Assembly: GCA_009763385.1 (NCBI GenBank)
Contig: CM019826.1
Location: 95,650,848-95,714,847, forward strand
Reading direction: 5' to 3'
Length of the DNA stretch: 64,000 nucleotides
Origin: Coix lacryma-jobi var. lacryma-jobi
Taxonomy: Eukaryota > Streptophyta > Magnoliopsida > Poales > Poaceae
Under the pieces are notes generated by a model, which saw nothing but the letters and a program-made list of their open reading frames with translations, was not told the origin of the DNA and did not search any database. The position numbers were made by a program, and so were the translations under genes. Positions within the stretch are counted from its first letter, which is position 1; every line of letters starts with the position of its first letter. Of this stretch, positions 9,584 to 20,108 are shown in pieces.

Positions 9584-12500
9584 CTAAAAGGGGAAACACA
9601 CACCAAGCTCACCTCTCAACCTAGCAAAAGTTGATTGGTCCAAAGGCTTGGTGAAAATATCAGCCAACTGATGATGAGTATCGACATGGCGAAGGTCGAT
9701 ATCACCCTTCTCATAGTGGTCTCGCAGAAAATGAAAGCGCACATCAATGTGTTTGGTCTTAGAGTGCAACACGGGATTCTTAGCAATGCTAATAGCACTC
9801 GTGCTGTCACAAAGCAAAGGAACGCGAGAAAAGCTCAGACCAAAATCACGCAAAGTGGCCATCATGTAACTGGGAACAGCAGCTAGCCGCAGCAACATAC
9901 TCAGCCTCTGTGGTAGACTAGGCGACACTAGACTGCTTGCGAGAAGACCACGAAACAAGAGAAGAACCAATAAACTGGCAAGTCCCAGAAGTGGACTTGC
10001 GATCAATGCGACAACCAGCGAAATCGGCATCAGAATAACCGCAAAGGGAGAGGGTGGAGGAAGCAGAATACCAAATCCCAAATTCTGGAGTGAAGGATAA
10101 GTACCTCATAATGCGCTTGACCGCCTGACGATGCGAGGTGCGCGGCGACGACTGAAATCGTGCGCAAAGACACACCGCGAACTGAATGTCCGGGCGTGTC
10201 GCCGTCAGGTACAACAGCGACCCGATCATACTCCGGTACTCCTTCTGGTCCACAGCTTCTCCATCCACATCCGCATCCAGGGCCGTCGTGGTCGACATGG
10301 GTGTTGGAAGAGGCTTGGCCTCACCCATATCGAATTTCTTCAAGATGTCCTTGGTATACTTACCCTGGTGCATGAACGTCCCTTCCCGAGATTGCTTGAT
10401 TTGCAACCCGAGGAAAAATGTCAACTCGCCCATCATGCTCATCTCAAATTCCCTGCTCATAGTGTCTGCAAACTTGGCAACCAAAGCGTGAGAAGAACCA
10501 CCGAAAATGATATCATCCACATAAATCTGGACCAAGAGAGTGTCACTGCCTTGCTTGAGAAGAAAGAGCGTTTTGTGTACACATCCCATTTTAAAACCCT
10601 TAGCAAGCAAAAAGGTTTTCAACCTATCATACCAGGCTCTAGGGGCTTGTTTCAAACCATACAAAGCTTTGTGAAGTTTAAAAACGTGGTTTGGAAACTT
10701 GGGATTTTCGAAACCGGGGGGTTGTCTCACATACACCTCCTCTTCAATGTAGCCGTTTAAGAAGGCACTCTTGACATCCATTTGAAAAAGTTTAAACCTT
10801 TGGATGCAGCAAAAGCCAAGAGTATCCTAATAGCCTCCAAACGAGCTACAGGAGCAAAAGTCTCCTCATAGTCTATCCCCTCCTTCTGACTGTATCCCTG
10901 GGCTACGAGTCTGGCCTTGTTTCTCACAACATGGCCATCTTCTCCCTGTTTGTTTTTGAAAACCCATTTTGTCCCAATAGGATGACACTCAGGAGGAAAA
11001 GGAACAAGAACCCAAACCCGATTTCTCTCAAAGTTTTCTAACTCCTCATGCATGGCATTGACCCAATCCGGATCCGTCAAAGCGTGTCCAACATCTCGGG
11101 GTTCAAAATCAGCAACAAATGCAGAATGAGCAAAGTGAGAGATATGTTGTGACCTTGACCGAGTGACACATTCGCCGATGCTGCCGATCATCTGTTGAGG
11201 CGGGTGTTGGCGTTGGATGTGTCGTGGCGCCTCCCGAGCTGATGTAGCCTCCCCCTCAACAGCAGCTGGTGCCTCCTCGGGTACAAAAGGTACCGCTTGA
11301 GGTGGCAGATCCCACGGCCCCCAAGATGAAGAAGTGTCAGGGTCGTGAGTCATAGTAGAAGCCGCTCCTTGCGGCACAACAGGTGGAGGGGGTGCTGGAT
11401 TATCCATACCTTCAGCACCCTCATCCTCATCATCAAAAAGAGGCTCACCAACCTCATGATCACCTGCACGCTCAAAACGAGAAGAAGGACAAACCATGGT
11501 CTCGTCGAAGGTGACATCTGATGTCTCCATGACTCGGTTAGTGTCAAGGTTAAGTACACGATATGCGCGAGTGTGAGTGCCATAACCCAAAAATACACCG
11601 TCAGAAGAACGAGACTCAAATTTGTCCAGGTTGCCCTTTTTGAGTATAAAACAATGGCAACCAAAAACTCAAAAATAACTCACCTTGGGCAGTTTTCCAA
11701 AATGCAACTCATAAGACGTCTTTTTCAAGAAAGCTCGAAGAAAAATGCGATTGGAAATATAGCATGCAGTGCTCATCGCTTCGGCCCAATATCGCCTAGG
11801 AGTCCTATGCTCATCGAGCATCGTCCTGGCCATCTCTACAACGGTCCGATTCTTCCTCTCTACAACACCATTCTGTGGCCGTGTGTAGGGGGATGAAAAC
11901 TGATGCTCTAAACCCAAAGAGTTACAAAACTTCTCAAAATCCAAATTCTTGAATTCGGAACCATTATCACTCCTAATAGCTCGCATCGAGTTCAAAGGGA
12001 ACTCGTTCTGAAGACGCAAAATCAGATTGCGAGCAAAGGAGAAAGTCTCGGTCTTCTCAGCTAAAAAGAAGACCCACGAATATCTCGAAAAATCATCGAC
12101 AACAACAAGCACGTACCACTTCCCCCCAACCGAGCTCACCCGAGCCGGACCAACAAGGTCCATGTGCAAAAGCTCTCCAGGGCGCTTGGTCATGACCTGA
12201 GTCACTGGATGGTGGGGAGCGGCAACCATCTTCCCATGTCTACAAGAATGGCAAACAAGATCCTTCTCCATAGACAACTTGGGCAATCCTCGGATTAAGC
12301 CAAGTGAACTAAGTCTTGCAAGCAAGTCGAAGCTCAGGTGACAAAGTCTCCTATGCCACTTCCAAAGATCGGAGGAGGAAGGTCCAGCCAAAAGACAACG
12401 AGAAATTCCAAACGACTCTGAGAAATCCGCACGAAAGACTTTCCCAAAGGGCGAAATCACACAAACAAGATTGCCCTGAGGATCCAAAATACGACTAAGA

Positions 12501-12775
12501 TTCGGCTTAAAACGAATCTCATAGTCATCATCAAAGAGTTGCGAAACAGAGAGAAGGTTAAAATGCAAGTTAGAAACATGAGCAACATCGCGCAACACAA
12601 AGTGCTCATTAACTCGCACCGACCCACGAGACAATACCTTACCTTTACTATTGTCGCCGAAGGTGATAAACTCCTTTTCGGCGACCGGACTAAGACTGGA
12701 GAACCACTTGGCGTTTTCGGTCATGTGTCTCGAACACCCAGAATCCACCAACCAAACGTTCTCCAATCGTTTTAC
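9584..12775 (-). pseudogene. pol: Sirevirus A Pol: protease, integrase, RT, RNase H
   Basis: Ty1/copia pol. Seen in order: protease WLVDSGCSRHMT, integrase zinc finger (HRRLCHLSF, then CHSCRHGKM), core with HMDLVGPA, RSDNGSEFKN and GVVERKNRTVVEM, RT with YVDDIIFGG, and RNase H with DADFAGC, TEAEYVA and ADIFTKPLDQ. In the zinc finger the usual Gly of HRRLGH is Cys. Breaks: TGA near 11666, a one-base loss near 10790, a TAG in SSVA|STTEAEY near 9918, and a small deletion near 9866 that shifts frame before the final segment. The stop at 9584 follows GELGVCFPF, the shared C-terminus in A, B and C; D ends GELGVCFSF. Confidence 0.92.
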
Positions 12776-12780
12776 CTACA

Positions 12781-15402
12781 TCAATAAAAATACATAGGGT
12801 GAGCATACGGTCCAACACTGGGGTTAGTGAAGTAGGCAGAATACCAGTGTTGGGCCGGCTGCTCAAAAGAACGGTTAGCAGAAAAACCATTCCTAGCACG
12901 CCTACGGGAAGAGCGATCACCACGTTGAGGAAAACGTGGTCCGCTAAGGGAGGAGCATCCATCGTGATACTCAAAACGCGGTGGAGGAAAATGCTCAACT
13001 ACAAAGCCACCGCCATGGGGTCCATAGCCTACAACTGCAGGATCTCGCCGGGCACGTCCTCTCCGCTGCCTAGGCCTAGGAACTTGAGGTTTTGGACCTC
13101 TAGGCCTAGCAGCACGCCTCTGAACATTTGGCACATGTACATCAGGGAAAGGATGGTACATGTTCGTGTTGTTCATCTCCTTTGCACGGCGCGCCTCTCT
13201 CTTGCGCCGAAAGCAAAACTCACTCAAGTGACCATCTCTCCCACAATGCTCACAGTGGTACCTCACCGCTCTCATAGGGGGTTGTTGGTACTCACGGTTG
13301 TGGGTGTGCATCACTTTGCCCTTCTGTGGCATAAGCTCCTCCTGGATGGGTGGCATGGTGTCCAGCTTGTTCTTGAGGTGGTTTGGTTTGGGAGCCCATG
13401 ATTGTTTCTTGGGTGGAGCTCTCGAAGGTTCAACAAAGACCCCATCCTTGGTGTTAGGCTTGAGAGGCTCTTTGGGTGGAATCTTGGTAAGCTTGGGAGT
13501 AGTGTTGGAGTTGGGCTTCTCACATGGGTTAAGACCACTCGACTCTCCAATCTTGCCAAAGGACGAAACATCGACACCCGGAGCAAAACCTACACCTGGA
13601 CCTCTGGCAGCTCGCTTGAATTGGGAGATCATCATCCCGAGCTGCGGCTCACCACTAGACACCCATGACAAGATGGTTTGAAGGTATGTGTTTTCTTCCT
13701 CGGTTTGCATCATGTCATGCTTCACATTCGCAATCTCCATCTCCAAACCCTCACAAAGAACACACCTAGCCACACATGTGCTACCTGAGTTGGCCTCTTC
13801 AAGAGACACAATCTTGGCATTCTTTTCTGCCAACTCAGATTGCAAGCCTGCACAAGACTTGCACGCACCCAACAGCGACGATCTAGCTTTCAACTCATCC
13901 ACCTGTCCTACCAACACAACATACTTGCTCCTCAAAGTGAGAAGGTCAGTCATGTGTGTGGTGCACATCTCACACTCCTCCTCATCGGTAACAACTACGG
14001 TGGACTTGACAGATTCAAGTTCCTTCACCGTATCCTCCCACTTCTGCCTAAACTCCTTGCGCTCTCTAGCAGCACGCCTAAGCAACTTATCCTAACTAAG
14101 GAGCGCGGCAGTAAGCTTCTCGACCTCAGCAGAAAGCTCGTCGGGGGTCTGAGATACTTGGGAGGTGTCGTCGTCGTCGTCGTTCTGAGGGGTGTCCTCC
14201 AGCTCGCCGTCGACCTCCTTGCCGAGGGCCATGGTGCAGAAACCCTCGTCGCCGGCGAAGAAGCAGAGGCCGTTGAGCTTGTCCTCGATCCTCTTCTTCT
14301 TCTCGGACTCGTCGTCGCTTGAGGAAGCGGAGTCGTCATCCGAGTCGTCGATGTCGCTGAGCGTGGCGAAGAACGCACGCTACTCAGCCTAGGCCTTCTC
14401 CAAGTACTTCGTCTTGATGTACTCCTTGTTGAAGCCGCCCTTTCGCTTGTGCTTCGCGGGGACGTACTTCTCCTTGCGCTTGCCGGAGTCGTACTTGTGC
14501 CCATGATCTGCCTTGCCGAAGACTTGCTTGTTCTTCTTCGGGCAATTGGTGATGAAGTGGTTGGGCTTGCCACACTCGAAGCATCCTGAGCGTCCTCCTC
14601 CGTGGCGACGGTTCCTGCGGTTGTTGTGAAACCGCGAGAACCGGTTGGCGAGCAAAGCCAGCTCGTCATCCCCCAAGGACTCCAGTTGTTCCTCTGTGAC
14701 AGAAAAGAGAGAAGAGAGTGCAAAACCTCCAGAGGGGTTAGCAGAAGAGCCAAAAAGAAAAGCCATTGACGGGCCAGAAGGATTTTCATAAGAAGCCCTC
14801 GCCATGGCATCGATCTCACTGGACTTGAGCTTACTAAAGAGCTCGTCGCACGTGAGGGTCTCATAGTTAGGCGATTCGATGATCGCCTGAACCTTGGAAT
14901 CCCACACCGATCGATCAAGAGTATGCAAAAGCTTCAAAGCTCTCTCATGATCATCGAAAGGCAACAGCTCCTTGTTAGCCCTCATCCTGTTGACAATCAC
15001 CTGAAAGCGAGCGAATAAACTTTTTATGCTCTCACCAGGCATATGTCAAAAGTTCTCATACTCTCGCTTGTGCGACTAGTAGAGAGGGGTTTTGACTTGA
15101 GAGGTTCCCTCATGGAAACGCATGAGGGATGCCCAAATCTCCCGAGCCGTAGCTAGGTGAGAAATGCGATCAAACTCAGTCATCCTCAAGCATGAGAAAA
15201 GAGCATTACGGGCTCGACTATTGGCATCGTGATCATCGATCTGACGCTGAGTCACACGAGTAGCCAAGACCACGTAATCAGCAGAGTTGCAAATATCCCA
15301 AATGGAAGCGCCCATACTCTGCAGATAGGCCGACATGCGTATCTTCCAATACGCATAGTTCGTCCCATCGAAAAACGGCGGTTTGCCCACGCCGCGATCC
15401 AT
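12781..15402 (-). pseudogene. gag: Sirevirus A Gag with long coiled-coil extension
   Basis: Starts at ATG 15402 (MDRGVGKPPFFDGTNYAYW) shortly after the primer site, so the start is well supported. Domains: copia gag capsid, zinc knuckle CFECGKPNHFITNC, a Lys-rich stretch, an acidic Ser/Asp run, SQVSQTP near 14150, a coiled coil with CEMC, CKSC and CVARCVLC at roughly 35-residue intervals, a Pro-rich linker, a second knuckle CEHCGRDGHLSEFC, and an Arg/Gly-rich tail ending HPMYFY. Sirevirus Gag is known for such extensions and for binding LC8-type dynein light chains. Breaks: TAG and TGA near 15043-15078, TAG near 14390, TAG near 14093. Confidence 0.9.
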
Positions 15403-15451
15403 GTCGCCTTCTGTGGATCTGGAACCGGCTAAGGTGGAAGATCCTTAACCC

Positions 15452-15463
15452 GCTCTGATACCA
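15452..15463 (-). other. Sirevirus A primer binding site (initiator Met tRNA type)
   Basis: The minus strand reads TGGTATCAGAGC, two bases past the 3' end of the 5' LTR: the canonical plant copia site complementary to the 3' end of initiator tRNA-Met, where first-strand synthesis starts. Confidence 0.95.
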
Positions 15464-15465
15464 AT

Positions 15466-17546
15466 TGAAGGACTGAGAATGCAATAGCAAGGCGACCAGA
15501 GGGGGGGTGAATGGGAGCTCAAATATTTCTTTCGAAACTTTGGCCTTTTGTCCCAAAATCAACCCCAAGAGCTTCAATTGAAATTGGGATGCCCACGACC
15601 CTTGGAAGAGGGTGGATGATCCCTAGGATCACAGCGAGGCACCACAAAGCGATAGAGAACCAAACGCCAAAAGCACTGGAGCAAGTTCAACCCTCAAAAA
15701 CCAAGTCTCGAACGTAGATAGACGGCTACGTCGAGAAACTCCTAAATACCTATGCTAACTAGTAGCAAAGATACCTAGAGAGGTTCCTTGATCAACTCTA
15801 GGGCTAAACGAGAAGTCCGGAAACCGAGCGGAGAAGCCAGGAGAGCAAACGCACCAAACCAGAACACACAGCCAACTCGCGGACTGTCCGGACCTGAGAT
15901 CCCGGACTGTCCGCCCCTACTGCGGACTGTCCGCTAGGGGATGGCGGACTGTCCGCCGGTCAAAAGTGCAAACACGCACTGGTTCTGAAAGTCCCCTGGA
16001 CAGTCCCGGACTGTCCGCGGTTTATACCGGCGGACTATCCACCGGTCAACCGAGACCCAAACAGCAAGGACTCGCGGCCACTGGTCTGGCCAAGTCCCCG
16101 ACGCGCGGACTGTCCGCGGGAGGAATGGCGGACTGTCTGCGACCTCCCAGTGAGGGCGATTTTGGTCTCCCCTCACACAACTCTTCCCAAATCCGAATCA
16201 AAACTCAATCCCACGTTCTCAAACTTGGAGAGGATGATCACGAGGTAGTTAGGAGACTATCCCCAAGAAATCATCCGCTCAAATCGATTGAATCACCGGG
16301 AAATCGAAAGGGGAGGAGTATGAACGAAAAAGCGCCACGAAAACAAAATCAACCCGATCTACTTGCTCGTGAGGAGATAGATAAATTCCTTCGGTGAAAA
16401 TGATCTCCTCACTATAAAGAACAAGTTGATTTAAACGGATTTCGCAAAGACGCAGTAGAGAGGGAGATCGAGGGACGGGAAAATCACGGAGAAAGGAAGA
16501 ACGCGAAGAACACGAACAAAACGCGAATCAAGTCATCGATCTGCAATCGTGTGGCTACCACACGCTACAACAGTGAGATTACGGTCTCACTTCTTCAAAA
16601 TCTCCAGTACACAGAGGTATGATTCTCTGCGGATCTCAGTAGCTACAGCAGGGGATTGGGAGAGCAGGAAACCCTAGAAGCAAAGAGCAAATGACTGAGA
16701 TAGAATGGGAGGAGGGTGTCTGCCTCTACTTATCCTAATTCTAATTCCTACTCTACCCCTCACTAATTACAGAGCGAACGAGCTAAAACCTAGGGTTATT
16801 TTGGACCAACTCATGGTAGGTGGTGATCCGACGGCCACGCCCGCACAACTGGTAGCGTTGCCTCGACGCAACCTCACCGATCGCCGCCACGTGCCGCCAC
16901 CGCTCTGCTTGTCCTTTTCCCGGACGTCGCACCCCCGGTTTTGTGGCCCAAACCGAGAAACTAGCCTTCACAGCCAACCCCCAGTTTTGAGGCCCAAACT
17001 GAGAAACCCGCCGTCCATCGCCTGAGTTTTGTGGCCCAAACTCAGAAACCCGCAGCACCTAGGTTTTGAGGCCCAAACCTGGAAACCGTCCTCAGCCCGA
17101 GTTTTGTGGCCCAAACTCGGAAACCATCAGCGCCCAGGTTTTGAGGCCCAAACCTGGAAACCGTCCACTCGATGGTTTTTCTGTGGCTCAACCACCAAAC
17201 CGAGCCATAGAGGGGATGCACCGCCCGTGCACCCCATCCACCGACACATGTTCCCAGGTCCTCGACCCAGGCAACACCGTGCTCGCAAGTCTTCGCTCGT
17301 CGCTGTCCTAGGCTGTCAGCCACCACAACTGATCCTCGGGCCACCGGTCCCTCAGTCCAAGCCTCACGTCCGCCCTTCGCCACTCTCGGTCCGTCGGCAC
17401 GGCACGTCTCTACTTGACCTTCACCTTGCCTCTGATCACTGTATCCGTGCTCGACACCTGCACAACACAAGCCAAAGAATATGCGCATTATCCCAGTTGA
17501 CAATCACTCATCACTCAGAGGCTCGGCATACACCCATGTATCCGCA
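15466..17546 (-). repeat. Sirevirus A 5' LTR
   Basis: Pairs with 5926-8009. It carries the same GGACTGTCC array (15876-16140) and hairpin array (about 16933-17195). In its second hairpin both arms changed together relative to the 3' LTR (CCGG/CCGG to CCAG/CTGA), keeping an inner six-base stem. It should contain the element promoter; I see no canonical TATA box downstream of the hairpins. Confidence 0.95.
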
Positions 17547-17996
17547 CGTACGGGCAGGATAGGTGGTGCGGTGATGTCCCCACCAAATTCCGGCCGGTCC
17601 TTGCAGCTGGTGTGCAGCATACTCTGCCTTTATCTCTTCTGTAAGCCTGAGCAGCCGAAATTTTTGCTCCATAGTATGCAGCCATTCTTCCACTTCTAGA
17701 GGTTCTGTCGCTTCTTTGAAGATTGGTGGTTTTGTATCCAGAAAATCCTTGAAAGAGCTGTACTGATTTGGCTCCGGGCGTTGATTGCCCTGTGCCAAAT
17801 TCTCTCGCAGAATTGCTTCAATGTTTCGCTGACTCCCCAAGAATTGAGCAAAGAGTTGCTCGACCGTGGATGGTGGAGGAGGTGGTGGATTGCGGTTCTC
17901 TCTGTTATCATCATTACCACCACTACCGCCAGCCCCACTGCGAGTCATCATCATCTGCATGTATCGATAGTAATGATCATTAGGCGACGTTGCCAT
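17547..17996 (-). pseudogene. gag: Gag N-terminal half (Tekay-like), 5' of the Sirevirus A insertion
   Basis: ATG at 17996 opens MATSPNDHYYRYMQM, followed by a Gly/Asn stretch, a Pro run, then the capsid start FLDTKPPIFKEATEPLEVEEWL and a YAAHQLQGPAGIWW motif typical of plant gypsy gag. The frame also extends upstream to an ATG at 18089, but that extension looks like leader. It is interrupted at 17551 by the A target duplication and continues at 5925. Confidence 0.9.
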
Positions 17997-18300
17997 TAGT
18001 GTAGAGAACAATAAACCATGCCAACGGAAATTATTCGAAAAACGAATTCGCCAAACAATTACAGAGTCATAATAAATTTCAATCCACATTGCAGCATCAC
18101 ATAATAATAGCGCTCATCACATATCATGCAAAAGCCAACATATCATCCATGGGTGCCCATACATATGGGACTTTTAAAAAGGTCTTGCGCCACGCGCACA
18201 TAGGTTCACATTACAACCGTACAACATCCCATGATAACATAGAGATTAAGCGTTAATGTTATATGACAAAAGATCCCCAAGCGCTAAACAACCATCTAGC
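17997..18300 (-). other. Spacer between extra ORF and gag (Tekay-like)
   Basis: About 300 nt with nothing recognisable apart from the in-frame upstream ATG of gag at 18089. Translation of gag from the same RNA would need leaky scanning, reinitiation, splicing or a separate transcript; the sequence does not decide which. Confidence 0.6.
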
Positions 18301-19320
18301 CTACTCTCTATCGGCACCATCATCGTCGTCATCGTCGCTCGAGATATCCGATGAACCACTAGAAGAAGCACGAGGATCCGGGTCTTCCTGCGGAAAGATG
18401 GGATTCCCCTCGTTCTCGCGGCGGTGGATCTCCTCATGCAGGCGATCATTGTAGTCCTGGAGGTGGTGAAGCTGTAGCTCCAAGTCTCCCACCTGAAGCC
18501 TGAGAAGCCTGTTCTGCTCAGTTGCACGTATGCCCTCAAGACACACACCTCGATGTGACTCCTCAGTCTCTGCCATGATTGTGGACAAGAAAGTCGTCAT
18601 CCCCTGCTGATCAGCAAGCTGTTGTGTCGTATCCTGCTCCCTCTAATGAGCCTGATCCCTCTCGACAGTCATGTGAGCTAGCTCTGTGGTGAGACGGTCT
18701 ATCTCTGTAGTATGCTCCTCTCGACTCAGGTGGTGTGCAGCCATCTCCTCACTGAGAATATGGTCCAGGTGATCATAGCTGTGCGACAAACACCCATAGG
18801 TAGCCATGAGTGCAGCCATAGCACTCCCGGCCGGTCCCGCATAGTGCTCTCGCTCCAAGGAACTGGCCTCAAGTATAGTGGCACCTGGCTGACGCCACAC
18901 TGACTGGTAAGGGTCCGCCATAGGGAAAATACTAGCAGTAGCTTGGGCAACCACTTCTGGGTGGTCCTCCATGATGTCTCGGAGAACGGTGTAGGCAACT
19001 CGATTGGCCCCATCCCATGGCGTCCTACCCTGCAATGCGAACACCCGGCGGCACCATACTGGATCCTGAGCATCGCGGCTGGGCACGTCCACCTCAACTG
19101 TGTACATGTAGCGATCCTCTGAAAACTGCACCCGATGCCAGTCGTACTGCGGCTCCTGGCCCTCCTGGTATCCCACTAAGTGCAGCACTCTCCATAAAAT
19201 GGTAGGCATACCAAACTCATCCAAAATGTCCTCCGACCCCTCGGCAGTCCAGGGTCCCAACATGTAATTAGGCCTCCTGCCTCCGGTCGACTTACGGGCG
19301 GTGCGCTTGGTACGGGCCAT
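18301..19320 (-). pseudogene. Extra ORF upstream of gag with histone H3 tail-like N-terminus
   Basis: 340-codon minus-strand frame from ATG 19320 to TAG 18301, with one internal TAG at 18643-18645. The protein starts MARTKRTARKSTGGRRP; the first 14 residues equal the histone H3 tail except Gln5 to Arg, including Lys4, Lys9 and the ARKS motif. The H3 fold is absent. Residues about 20-170 form an unrecognised, probably globular region (GPWTAEGSEDILDEFG, WHRVQFSEDRYMYTVEVDVP). Residues about 185-305 look coiled-coil, with regular Leu and charged residues. The C-terminus is acidic and Ser-rich (SSSGSSDISSDDDDDDGADRE). Extra ORFs upstream of gag are known in some plant gypsy elements; function is unknown. 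The position between leader and gag on the sense strand supports membership in the element rather than a captured gene. Confidence 0.85.
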
Positions 19321-20091
19321 CTATAAGAAGTTCATCCACATAGGTTTTAATTAGCTGGGAACAACTTTTATTAGAAAGCGGGACGGATATCATAAGGAAG
19401 GAAGTAAGATTAATGCAAGGTTGTATGATCATGATGCATGCGCGTAACATACGTCCTCACTGTCTAACATTCTAACGGCTAGACGGTGGCATACAACGTT
19501 CACTCATAGCGTTAACTAACGTGCTAAATGTTCGCAAGTTAGCGTACGTGCAGAAAATCATTTCAGCCCTGCCCATAGCATGAATATTATGCATTGCTGA
19601 AATTAAATCTAATACTAACTTAGGTGCACACCCTGTATACACGTAAGTAGTATATGCACCCATCAAAAAGGATACTCCCACAATTAAATACTTTCATATA
19701 TACCCGTGTGCAACAGGTATACATTCGGGTACCAGTCTACCACTCCCCTAGATTGGCGGTTGTCCAATCATGCTCTCACAACTCTCTCATTACCTTGGCG
19801 TACAGACAAATTGATCCATACATTACTATCCCGAAGAATAGCACCCATACAATTTCACCCTTGTCGTATGGACGACAGTAATAACAGAATTTAAACATGA
19901 TGCACAACCCCCAAGTTAGTACTTAAATAGCCACCTAAGATCCTACTGGGCATAAGGACTTGATCACTGGCACACCTTAGTTTTTAGTCTTTAGATTTCC
20001 AAATCCTACTATAACTATAGGTTTGCAAATACGACTTTCTTCTTGCGAAAATACTGTTTTCAAATACACTCAGGAACAGTACACTGAACTA
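19321..20091 (-). other. Untranslated leader of the Tekay-like element
   Basis: About 770 nt between primer site and extra ORF. No credible ORF, RNA gene or repeat seen. It presumably carries packaging and dimerisation signals, which I cannot identify. Confidence 0.6.
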
Positions 20092-20104
20092 TGCTCCGAT
20101 GCCA
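20092..20104 (-). other. Primer binding site, Tekay-like element
   Basis: The minus strand reads TGGCATCGGAGCA, close to TGGTATCGGAGCA-type initiator tRNA-Met sites, four bases after the LTR end. It fixes the LTR boundary at 20109. Confidence 0.8.
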
Positions 20105-20108
20105 GCTA

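Larger units (their letters stand above)
5926..17546 (-). mobile_element. Sirevirus A (Ty1/copia), both LTRs, inserted in Tekay gag
   Basis: Minus-strand Ty1/copia element of 11,621 bp. LTRs are 2,084 bp (3') and 2,081 bp (5'), beginning TGCGGATAC and ending CTTCA on the minus strand. The flanks are CATAC (5921-5925) and CGTAC (17547-17551): a 5-bp target duplication with one CG-to-CA change. Order PR-INT-RT-RNaseH, Gag with a long C-terminal extension, a TGGTATCAGAGC primer site, and repeated AGGGGGAG-type polypurine tracts identify the Sirevirus lineage. By hand the two LTRs differ at about 66 sites in 2.08 kb (about 3 %), roughly 1.2 million years at 1.3e-8 substitutions per site per year. 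Gag and pol are broken. Confidence 0.94.

Noticed and set aside
14025..14918. 297-codon Ser/Arg-rich minus-strand ORF
   Set aside because: Out-of-frame shadow of Sirevirus A Gag, which is identified in the neighbouring frame by zinc knuckle and capsid motifs.
18301..19320. A host histone H3 gene or pseudogene
   Set aside because: Only the first 14 residues match H3; the H3 fold is absent and the ORF sits in order between the leader and gag of a retrotransposon.
20092..20104. tRNA gene near the Tekay primer site
   Set aside because: Only the short complement to a tRNA 3' end is present, with no A or B box or cloverleaf around it.
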